From: a virus
Length of the DNA stretch: 21,158 nt
Virus record (IMG/VR): IMGVR_UViG_3300020473_001319
Location: 1-21,158 of that record
Reading direction: 5' to 3' (one strand)
How positions within the stretch are numbered: position 1 is the first letter of the stretch; each line of letters opens with the position of its first letter. Below are positions 8,144-14,918 of the stretch, one piece after another. The position numbers and the translations under genes are program-made. The notes below the pieces were generated by a model that saw only the letters and a program-made list of their open reading frames with translations, searched no databases and was not told the DNA's origin.

Positions 8144-8632
8144 ATGCCAGACTTAATAGATCCTTCAGAGATAATGTTCACTCCGTTTGAACCTAAACTA
8201 AAGAACAGGTTCATTATGTACATTGAAGGCGTTCCTGCTTACATTATAAAAAGTGGTAATAGACCACAAATAAATTTTGAAACCATTACTTTAGATCATA
8301 TCAATGTTCAAAGATATGTGAAAGGTAAAGGTGCGTGGCAAACATTGGAAATCACATTATATGATCCAATTGTACCATCTGGCGCACAAGCAGTAATGGA
8401 ATGGGTAAGATTATCACATGAATCTGTTACGGGTAGAGATGGATATTCAGATTTTTATAAAAAAGATGTTACTTTCAATATGTTAGGTCCTGTAGGAGAT
8501 AAAGTAGAAGAGTGGACATTGAAAGGTGCTTACATACAAGCAGCTAACTTTGGTAGTATCGATTGGTCTGTAAATGAACCAGCTGATATCACACTAACAC
8601 TACAATACGATTACGCTATCCTACAATTCTAA
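8144..8632 (+). CDS. Tail tube protein (T4 gp19-like)
   Basis: This is a 162-aa protein, against 163 in T4 gp19. It polymerises into the inner tube through which DNA passes. Recognisable features are the opening EIMFTPFEPKLKNRFIMYIEGVPAYIIK, the strand pair ITLDHINVQRYVKGKGAWQTLEITLYDPI, a VMEWVRLSHE helix and a closing DITLTLQYDYAIL strand. An in-frame ATG at 8099 would add 15 residues, but ATG 8144 has AGGAG at 8132-8136 with 7-base spacing and gives the family length, so it is preferred. The sheath precedes it across a terminator, and a small membrane protein follows after 9 bases with its own AAGGAG. Confidence 0.93.
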   Translation: MPDLIDPSEIMFTPFEPKLKNRFIMYIEGVPAYIIKSGNRPQINFETITLDHINVQRYVKGKGAWQTLEITLYDPIVPSGAQAVMEWVRLSHESVTGRDGYSDFYKKDVTFNMLGPVGDKVEEWTLKGAYIQAANFGSIDWSVNEPADITLTLQYDYAILQF

Positions 8633-8641
8633 GGAGTTTAT

Positions 8642-8851
8642 ATGAGTTTTTTCAGAGAAATGCTTTCGAGTGATGCGAAGATTTCAAGTAAAAGATTTGT
8701 CGGTTTTATGGCATTCTTTATGTTGATATGTAGTTGGGGTGCTGACACCTTTTCCGCATTCGAAGTAAAAGACAAAATTTTAGAATGTTTTATGTACATT
8801 TCAGTAGTTGGACTTGGTGTCACAGCAGCTGAAAAGTTCGGTAAAAAATAG
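8642..8851 (+). CDS. Small two-helix membrane protein, possible holin
   Basis: This 69-aa protein has two hydrophobic segments, about residues 18-38 (RFVGFMAFFMLICSWGA...) and 47-63 (ILECFMYISVVGLGVTAAEK), with a short charged turn between them and a Lys-rich end. The SSKRF stretch just before the first helix is recalled from small phage membrane proteins annotated as holin-like. A holin would form lesions in the inner membrane at lysis, but no endolysin is in the window, so a role in anchoring tail assembly or as an antiholin cannot be excluded. ATG 8642 is preceded by AAGGAG in the tube gene's 3' end. The reverse-strand frame over it is a shadow. Confidence 0.7.
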   Translation: MSFFREMLSSDAKISSKRFVGFMAFFMLICSWGADTFSAFEVKDKILECFMYISVVGLGVTAAEKFGKK

Positions 8852-8884
8852 TTATAGTACGAAACTAAATCATAGGAGTCAAAT

Positions 8885-9628
8885 ATGGCTGAAGTCAAAT
8901 TTCCCACAGAAGTGGTAGATTTGCCGTCAAGAGGATTATTATATCCAAAAGATAATCCAATGTCTAGCGGTAAAATTGAGATAAGATATATGACAGCAAA
9001 GGATGAAGATATTCTAACTTCACCCAATCTAATAAAACAAGGTATTGTTGTTGATAAATTATTAGAAAGCATTGTTGTAGATAAAAGTATAAATTTAAAT
9101 GAAATGTTATTAGGAGACAAAAATGCTCTTCTTATAGCGGCTAGAATATTAGCATATGGAAAGGATTATAAAGTCAAAGTTGGTGATGAAGATATAGTTA
9201 TTGATTTGACTAAACTAAAAGATAAATTTTTAGATGAGAAATTAGTTGTGAATGGTAATTTATTTGAGTATGAGTTACCTATGACTAAAGTGAAAGTACA
9301 ATTCAAATTCATAACTTCAGCTGAAGAAAATTCAGTACAAAAAGAAGTAGAGGGATTGATGAAAATAAGTGGTGGTGTATCTTTTACTTTGACTACCAGA
9401 ATGAAACATCAGATAGTGTCAGTAGGTGGGAATGCAGATAGAGCTTATATAAATGATTTTGTAGACAATCAACTTTTATCACGTGACGCTATTTCACTTA
9501 GAGGTCACATTGAAGACATTTCTCCTGATGTCGATATGAGCTGGGAATACACAGACAGTACAGGAGAAAGGAGGGAAACAACGGTCCCGATGACCGTTCA
9601 GTTTCTTTGGCCTACCGCTAGAATATAA
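8885..9628 (+). CDS. T4 gp26-like baseplate hub / tail assembly protein
   Basis: This 247-aa protein matches the T4_baseplate family (PF12322, gp26-like) as recalled: VVDLPSRGLLYPKDNPMSSGKIEIRYMTAKDEDIL at the N-terminus, a LLESIV helix, and at the C-terminus a D-LSRDAISLRGHI region ending with PMTVQFLWP. ATG 8885 has AGGAG about 7 bases upstream. In phage tails such proteins help assemble the hub or chaperone the tape measure. The last 35 bases overlap an open frame in +1 that continues 172 bases past the stop, so part of the product may be extended by frameshifting. T4 gp26 has about 208 residues, so this copy is slightly longer. Confidence 0.8.
   Translation: MAEVKFPTEVVDLPSRGLLYPKDNPMSSGKIEIRYMTAKDEDILTSPNLIKQGIVVDKLLESIVVDKSINLNEMLLGDKNALLIAARILAYGKDYKVKVGDEDIVIDLTKLKDKFLDEKLVVNGNLFEYELPMTKVKVQFKFITSAEENSVQKEVEGLMKISGGVSFTLTTRMKHQIVSVGGNADRAYINDFVDNQLLSRDAISLRGHIEDISPDVDMSWEYTDSTGERRETTVPMTVQFLWPTARI
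9580..9598 (+). promoter_or_regulatory. Hairpin upstream of a possible +1 frameshift site
   Basis: A perfect 7-bp inverted repeat, AACGGTC (9580-9586) with GACCGTT (9592-9598), has a 5-base loop. It lies 3 bases before TTT-C (9602-9605) and after a GGAGGG run (9570-9575). The local GC content is higher than in its surroundings. Together these could stimulate ribosome slippage, but function is inferred only. Confidence 0.4.
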
Positions 9629-9800
9629 GAACGAAATTCACGAACAAATATTCCAAATAGCATTCAACTCACAAGGAATGTTTTCTTTTACAGAAGTATA
9701 CAATATGCCAATTCATATGCGTACTTTCTATCTAAAAAGATTAGTAAAACATTACAAAGAACAACAAGAAGAATTAGAAAAAGCTAGAAAAGGTTTCTAA
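9594..9800 (+). CDS. +1-frame ORF, probable tail assembly chaperone extension
   Basis: The frame is open from the TGA at 9591-9593 to the TAA at 9798-9800 (68 codons), in +1 relative to the gp26-like gene, which it overlaps by 35 bases. The product contains LPLEYKNEIHEQIFQIAF, then FSFTEVYNMPIHMRTFYLKRLV, then a charged helix EQQEELEKARKGF. The VYNMPIHMRTFYLK type of motif is recalled from a small gene after gp26 in marine T4-like phages. There is no ATG until 9678 and that one has no usable ribosome site (AAGGA abuts it), yet coding character begins before it. The simplest reading is that it is made as a +1 extension of the gp26-like protein near TTT-CTT-TGG-C (9602-9611), giving about 304 residues. 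Confidence 0.6.
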   Translation, partial: PFSFFGLPLEYKNEIHEQIFQIAFNSQGMFSFTEVYNMPIHMRTFYLKRLVKHYKEQQEELEKARKGF

Positions 9801-9818
9801 TAAAAAATAGTACTTTGT

Positions 9819-9828
9819 GATATTTATT
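9819..9828 (+). promoter_or_regulatory. Candidate promoter element (GATATTTATT)
   Basis: The 65-base gap between 9800 and 9866 has GATATTTATT, sharing ATATTTAT with the gaps at 8102 and 20605, about 38-47 bases upstream of the next ATG. It may serve the long run of genes from 9866 onward. Only position and recurrence support it. Confidence 0.3.
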
Positions 9829-9865
9829 ATTGTATAGTTCCAATCTTATAATCACGGAGTATTTT

Positions 9866-10051
9866 ATGAAAAAATTGACGACAGAGAATATGATAATGAG
9901 ATTCTACGAGAAGTGGAAAAACAAGAAATTGAATAAAGCTGCTCAACAAACTTTGAAAAAGAATCCACAACTACAAAAAGATCTAGAAAAGTTAGATAGT
10001 ACATTGAAAGATATTGCTAACGACTTAAAAAAGGGATACGCCCCTTACTAA
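9866..10051 (+). CDS. Small basic coiled-coil protein, unknown function
   Basis: This is a 61-aa Lys-rich protein with an amphipathic helical stretch from about residue 10 to 55 (RFYEKWKNKKLNKAAQQTLKKNPQLQKDLEKL...). ATG 9866 has CGGAG at 9855-9859 with 6-base spacing. An upstream in-frame TTG at 9830 lacks a ribosome site, so the shorter form is preferred. It lies between the putative chaperone pair and the tape-measure-like gene, which begins 6 bases after its stop without a clear ribosome site of its own. Translation of the next gene is therefore probably coupled to this one. Its function is not recognised; a tape-measure-associated role is a guess from position. Confidence 0.65.
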   Translation: MKKLTTENMIMRFYEKWKNKKLNKAAQQTLKKNPQLQKDLEKLDSTLKDIANDLKKGYAPY

Positions 10052-10057
10052 TAAATT

Positions 10058-11602
10058 ATGGCAAATAGAACAAGAGATGATATAGCCTTATTGGAAGAAC
10101 AGATAGCTAAGTTAGAAGCACTAGCTATTGGTCAGAAAAATTATGGATTAGAAGTCAAAAAGGGTATGGACCGTATAAAGGAGTACAATAAGACTTTAGA
10201 AAAAATCAAAGCTGCAGAAAAAGAGATTATAGGGGTAAAAAAATCTCAACGAGACTTAACATCACAGATGAATGATTTCGGAAAAACCTTTGGTGATCAA
10301 GCAGAAAAAACTTTAGGTATTGAGGGTATGCGAGAGGTTATGAAAGAAGCAGCTGCTTCAAATGACAAAGAGGCTATCAGACAATCAAAAGAATTAGGAA
10401 AAATAATGGAAGGTGTCCTGAAAGGGGAGATGGATCATTTAGATGTACAAGAAGCTGCTCTTGGTTTATCTGGCAAATTCAGGGACGCTGCTGAGGATAT
10501 AGGAAAAACAGTTGAAAACTCACCGAATATAGGGAATGTATTCAAAGTAAAACAAGAACTCTTTGGTGCTATAGATGGAATGATGGGTGGAATAATGACC
10601 ACAATTCGAGGTATAATGACCGCTACAGGTCCTATTGGACTAATAGTTGCTGCTGCTATTGCTTTAGTAAATTATCTTATAGGAGTTGCAAAACAAGCTA
10701 AAGAAATGAGAGATGAGTTGGGTATTTCCGCTATCGAAGCTGGTAGACTCTCAATTAATATGGAAGCAGCTGGTATGGCTGCTCTTATGGCTGGTGGATC
10801 TATGGAGAAAGGTAGAGAAGCTGTAAAGGGTATGGCTGAAGCATTTGGTGATTTGAGTGTTATCTCATTAAGTACCTCAGCTGCAGTTGGTGATTTAGTT
10901 GCTCACACTGGATTAGCAGGAAATGAAGCTGGAGCATTACTAAAAATTATGACTGATGTAAATGGACAATCTATTGAGACAAATGTAAACACATTAAAGT
11001 CACTTGATAATTTGGCTGAATCTTCAAAAGTTGCACCTGCTAGAGTTATGTCACAGATTGCTAAAGATACAGATTTATTTGCCAGAGCTGGAGCAAAAGG
11101 TGCTGATTCATTATTTAGAGCTGCTATTGAAGCAGAGAAGATAGGTTTAGAACTTAGTAAATTAGATAGTTTAGCAGATAGTATGCTAGATGTAAAAAAG
11201 GTTATGGAATCAAGTGCTCAGTTGAGTCAAGTACTTGGAAGAAATGTTGATTTAACAGGTATGATACAAGCTGCTAATATGAATGATATGGGTGCTTTAC
11301 AACAACAAATCAGACAACAATTTACAGCAGCTGATCTTGAAAGAAATCGTACAGTACAAAATATGCTAACAGATGCTCTTCCTGGACTAACTCTTTCTGA
11401 TTTACGAGCAATAACAACTGGTGGTAGTATAGAGGCTGGTCGTAATGTAAAACCACCACCTGCTAAAGATCAATTAGAAGCATCTAATAAAACTAATGAA
11501 AAAATGGATGATTTGGTAAAAGAAACAAAGGCTCTCAGAGAAGCAAATACCGAAGAAAATGAAAAAGTTATTAGAAAACTTGGACAAATTGGGAGTGGCT
11601 AA
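10058..11602 (+). CDS. Tape-measure-like tail protein (T4 gp29 position)
   Basis: This 514-aa, largely helical protein has a coiled-coil N-terminus (residues 5-70, LLEEQIAKLEALA ... EKIKAAEKEI). A strongly hydrophobic segment at about 178-203 (MTATGPIGLIVAAAIALVNY) follows, then a long Ala/Met/Gly-rich helical region (EAAGMAALMAGGSMEKG) and a charged tail. A coiled-coil, membrane-like and helical layout in this position, after tube and chaperone genes, is typical of tape measure proteins, which set tail length and enter the host envelope. T4 gp29 has 590 residues, so a somewhat shorter tail is expected. The stop overlaps the next start by one base. An alternative is another internal tail or hub protein. 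Confidence 0.65.
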   Translation: MANRTRDDIALLEEQIAKLEALAIGQKNYGLEVKKGMDRIKEYNKTLEKIKAAEKEIIGVKKSQRDLTSQMNDFGKTFGDQAEKTLGIEGMREVMKEAAASNDKEAIRQSKELGKIMEGVLKGEMDHLDVQEAALGLSGKFRDAAEDIGKTVENSPNIGNVFKVKQELFGAIDGMMGGIMTTIRGIMTATGPIGLIVAAAIALVNYLIGVAKQAKEMRDELGISAIEAGRLSINMEAAGMAALMAGGSMEKGREAVKGMAEAFGDLSVISLSTSAAVGDLVAHTGLAGNEAGALLKIMTDVNGQSIETNVNTLKSLDNLAESSKVAPARVMSQIAKDTDLFARAGAKGADSLFRAAIEAEKIGLELSKLDSLADSMLDVKKVMESSAQLSQVLGRNVDLTGMIQAANMNDMGALQQQIRQQFTAADLERNRTVQNMLTDALPGLTLSDLRAITTGGSIEAGRNVKPPPAKDQLEASNKTNEKMDDLVKETKALREANTEENEKVIRKLGQIGSG

Positions 11603-14600
11603 TGCCTGAATATTTATCAGAGGAACAGATACAAGCAAAAATCGATTTATGGAAGAATAGTCAACCTGATAGAAATACTTTATCAGCTGATAAAACTGGT
11701 GCTACTATAACTAATCCGATAGATAGTCAAATTGCTTATGGTGTAGACTTTTTTGATGATGAAACCAGTAGTCATACTGGATTTGTTCCAAAAACAGACT
11801 TAGAATCAAGATACCATCAGATGCAGGATGCTACAATTGCTCCTGCTTGGCCTGACGCTGCTGTAACCAGTGAAAAAACAAGAAATGCTTATGACAATAA
11901 TTTAGTAGGACAAGAAAATTTAGGTGCAGGTTTCAGACCTGATGGTGGAATTGGTTTATCAATCACTTCACATATATTAGATACTGATGTAATTGCCGCA
12001 CCAGGTGGGGGTGTTTCATATTTTGGTAATTTACTACCAATTGAGGGTCGTGCTAGTTTATTTTTTAGAGATCCTGACATTTATTCTTGGAATAATTGGG
12101 GTGCTATACCGCCAGGGGTACATAATGAGAGTATCTATCCAAACACAAATAGAGTATATCCAAACTTTGATATAACTCAACAGACAACTTTATATAATAT
12201 ACCAGATCTAAATGGTGGTACTTTTAGTTTTGATAATTCCAATTATACACCAACAGACCCATACGCAGCAAATGCTTTGACTACACCTTTTATGGGCACA
12301 CCAATTAATGGTTTCGGTATAGGTGCTACTTATCTATCTAATGAAGATATTCCTAACCAAACATCAGTTTATACTGTATTACCTATTGAATCAAGTGCTG
12401 CTGCTAATACTATGTTGGGTACTACTGCTAATTATCTTGGAACTTCAAATTTAGGTGGGTTTGACTTTCCTCTAAGTACATATGGTTATCCAAGTGTAGA
12501 AGATGGTGGTACAATATTAGACAGATACACAGCATTTACAGGAAATTATTTCGAATATGGTACTGATGGGGAAGCAGCTCCAGATTCACCAGCAAAACAT
12601 TATCCTATCAATGAATTTTTGAATGTACCAGCTGGATTAAATACATCCAATCTATTTGGTACTGATAGTATGAGAAATGTATCTAATACAGGTCCTCATA
12701 GTGGGGATTTTGATTTACATCCAATCATTATAAGAAATTTTGGTACTAATTGGTCAGATCAATTACCAGTTAATTTTTATCCTGCAGTCAATTCTGAATT
12801 TCAAGACCCATTTGGGTTGATATCAAATTTATATGTTAATATGAGTGCTGTTTGGACTGTAAGATTGAGAAAGTGGTCACAAAGTGTTGCTGGTGGAGTG
12901 TGGTATGCAGACCAACAAAAATTACAAAAATTAAATCCACAAGCTGAAACAAGAACTTTGAACTTTTCTGCATTATTTGGAGATTTGGGTAATACTAATG
13001 CTGATGCTATGTTAGCATACACACATAAAGCTAGACACCAATTCGCTGATACAAACAGATATGAAAAAATGATAAGAGGTGGAAATTTACCAGACTTCAT
13101 AGTTGATAATTTACCTGATGGATTGACTAATCCATCTGATTTACAAGAAGCACAAGAATTTGGATACGGTAGTAGAATAGCTATGCAGGGTAATTATGAT
13201 ATTTCACCTAATGTAAGAGTTGAATTTTCTTTATTTGGTGTACAAGGTGATTTTGAAGCTGGAGATTCACCATTACCTTTGAATTTAGGAATATTTTTTG
13301 CTAACCCTAATAGGTATACCAGTACATTATCTTCAGCACCAGTAAGTATAGTTGACGGAATTCCATCTTTTACTATAAGTCCAGGTACAGGAGAGGGTAC
13401 AACTGCTAAATCCGATGCTGATAGTATATTGGCTAAACAAGGTGGAACTTTCAATGTGGATTCCAATCAATTAGAGACTGACCGAAGTGGTATAGCTCAA
13501 AGATATGCCACACTTGCTTATGGTAGGTTGAATAAACAACATAGTTATGAGAAAGAATTAAAAAGTCCTGGAGAATTACTTGGATTTATAAAAGATGCTG
13601 ATTTATCACCTGGAAGTATTTTTCCAAGTGCTGTGTTTCAAGGAGATGTTTTTGGTTATGATTTTACAATTTCAGTAGGAGATGTTCCGTCAGTTGGTAA
13701 ACATCAACGAAGAAAGAAAGATAAAAAAATAGTAGATGCTATTGGAATGCACCAAAAACAAACTAATCCTGCCACAAGTTTAGTAGAAACAGTAGACCCT
13801 AAATTGGGTGTTATAAAAAAGAGTGTATTCGATGTTAGTGGATTGGGTATACCTGGCGGAGTAAGTGATGCTGTTGATAAAATAAATTATGCCAGATATG
13901 GTGCTCGTGTTCAAGGTGAGGATGTCTTTTACACAAAAACCCAAAAGGCGAGAGATTTTATAAAGTTTAGATTTTATGATGTGATGAATAAAAAATACAT
14001 TGTTTTCAGAGCAATATTGAATGGGATTCAAGATAGTATTACTACAGATTATGGAGAAGAAAAATATATTGGTAGACCTGATAAACTATATATCTATAAA
14101 GGTGCTGATAGAGACATAAGTTTTTCATTCAAAGTTTATCCAAAAACAAAACAAGAGTTACCATTCTTAATGGAGAAACTAAATTACCTAATAGGTATGT
14201 GTTATCCAAAGATATCACAACAAGCAAGAATGCAAACACCATTTATGAGACTTACTTTAGGTGATATGTTTGATGAAGCTCCTGGACTACTTCGTTCAGT
14301 AAGTGTAAGTGTAGATGATAATACAACTTGGGAATTAGATCGTTCTTTACAATTTCCTAAACATATCAATGTTTCTTGTCAATTTAGATATATTGGTGCT
14401 CATGTACCATCAAATCAATCAACAGAATGGTATAGTGGTCTCAAAGGTAGTGATATTGAACCATCACTGGCAGATATATTTGATAGTTACTTTACATTTG
14501 ACTTAGGTGTGGAAGGAACTCTTGTAGATACTGCTATTGGTGCTATAAAGGATAGTGAGACAGTACAAGAAGCATATGCTGCTGGTAAAAAGTGGGTTGG

Positions 14601-14616
14601 TGGTCTTTTTAAATAG
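11602..14616 (+). CDS. Large virion protein with baseplate tube-junction-like C-terminus
   Basis: This is a 1004-aa protein. The first ~700 residues are rich in Asn, Gly, Pro, Thr and aromatic residues, with few charged runs and many short loops, as in extended structural proteins; no domain is recognised there. From about residue 780 the sequence resembles the C-terminal domain of phage baseplate tube-cap proteins (T4 gp48/gp54 type): FIKFRFYDVMNKKYIVFRA, KYIGRPDKLYIYKGADRDISFSFKVYP, LPFLMEKLNYLIGMCYP, and RLTLGDMF followed by SVSVDDNTTWEL. Such domains copy the tube fold and start tube growth on the baseplate. This protein is far longer than T4 gp48 (about 364 residues), so the N-terminal part is an addition. 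ATG 11602 overlaps the previous stop by one base. Confidence 0.6.
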   Translation: MPEYLSEEQIQAKIDLWKNSQPDRNTLSADKTGATITNPIDSQIAYGVDFFDDETSSHTGFVPKTDLESRYHQMQDATIAPAWPDAAVTSEKTRNAYDNNLVGQENLGAGFRPDGGIGLSITSHILDTDVIAAPGGGVSYFGNLLPIEGRASLFFRDPDIYSWNNWGAIPPGVHNESIYPNTNRVYPNFDITQQTTLYNIPDLNGGTFSFDNSNYTPTDPYAANALTTPFMGTPINGFGIGATYLSNEDIPNQTSVYTVLPIESSAAANTMLGTTANYLGTSNLGGFDFPLSTYGYPSVEDGGTILDRYTAFTGNYFEYGTDGEAAPDSPAKHYPINEFLNVPAGLNTSNLFGTDSMRNVSNTGPHSGDFDLHPIIIRNFGTNWSDQLPVNFYPAVNSEFQDPFGLISNLYVNMSAVWTVRLRKWSQSVAGGVWYADQQKLQKLNPQAETRTLNFSALFGDLGNTNADAMLAYTHKARHQFADTNRYEKMIRGGNLPDFIVDNLPDGLTNPSDLQEAQEFGYGSRIAMQGNYDISPNVRVEFSLFGVQGDFEAGDSPLPLNLGIFFANPNRYTSTLSSAPVSIVDGIPSFTISPGTGEGTTAKSDADSILAKQGGTFNVDSNQLETDRSGIAQRYATLAYGRLNKQHSYEKELKSPGELLGFIKDADLSPGSIFPSAVFQGDVFGYDFTISVGDVPSVGKHQRRKKDKKIVDAIGMHQKQTNPATSLVETVDPKLGVIKKSVFDVSGLGIPGGVSDAVDKINYARYGARVQGEDVFYTKTQKARDFIKFRFYDVMNKKYIVFRAILNGIQDSITTDYGEEKYIGRPDKLYIYKGADRDISFSFKVYPKTKQELPFLMEKLNYLIGMCYPKISQQARMQTPFMRLTLGDMFDEAPGLLRSVSVSVDDNTTWELDRSLQFPKHINVSCQFRYIGAHVPSNQSTEWYSGLKGSDIEPSLADIFDSYFTFDLGVEGTLVDTAIGAIKDSETVQEAYAAGKKWVGGLFK

Positions 14617-14625
14617 GAGTAAATT

Positions 14626-14916
14626 ATGTCTAGATATAAATCTGCTAAATATAAAATTGATAAAAATGGTAAGAGGTATTTTTTACCTACAATAGTACCA
14701 CAAATCCCGTTGAGTGATAGTGATATTTTTATAAGGCCAGTTGTAGGAGAAAGATTCGATTCATTAGCTCAAAAATTTTATGGGGATTCAAGTCTTTGGT
14801 GGATAATTGCGAAAGCTAATAATTTAAGTAATGGAAGTATAGTTTTAGATTCAGAAAAAAAAATTAGGATACCAATTAATATACAAGTAATATTGAGTAA
14901 TCTTGAAAGGAGTTAG
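14626..14916 (+). CDS. LysM-domain baseplate protein (gp53 / tail protein X type)
   Basis: This is a 96-aa protein whose residues 40-90 form a LysM-like unit: RPVVGERFDSLAQKFYGDSSLWWIIAKANNL, followed by a short strand ending IRIPI. Small LysM proteins of this type, including the LysM part of T4 gp53 and P2 gpX, occur in baseplates and bind neighbouring hub or wedge proteins. ATG 14626 has TAGGAG 8 bases upstream. It sits between the tube-junction-like protein and the hub-like proteins, which fits a baseplate role. Phage LysM units in baseplates are structural and need not bind peptidoglycan. Confidence 0.8.
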   Translation: MSRYKSAKYKIDKNGKRYFLPTIVPQIPLSDSDIFIRPVVGERFDSLAQKFYGDSSLWWIIAKANNLSNGSIVLDSEKKIRIPINIQVILSNLERS

Positions 14917-14918
14917 TA

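Noticed and set aside
8638-9120. 160-residue open frame on the - strand
   Set aside because: It lies opposite the membrane protein and gp26-like genes, which have ribosome sites and recognisable products; it is a shadow frame.
10031-10046. AAGGG/CCCTT stem as a terminator before the tape measure gene
   Set aside because: The stem is only 5 bp, there is no T-tract, and it lies within the coding end of the preceding small gene.
13780-14031. Reverse-strand open frame within the 1004-aa gene, and similar ones at 3359-3718, 12801-13100 and 16699-17037
   Set aside because: They lie opposite well-supported coding sequence, have no ribosome sites and give low-complexity products.
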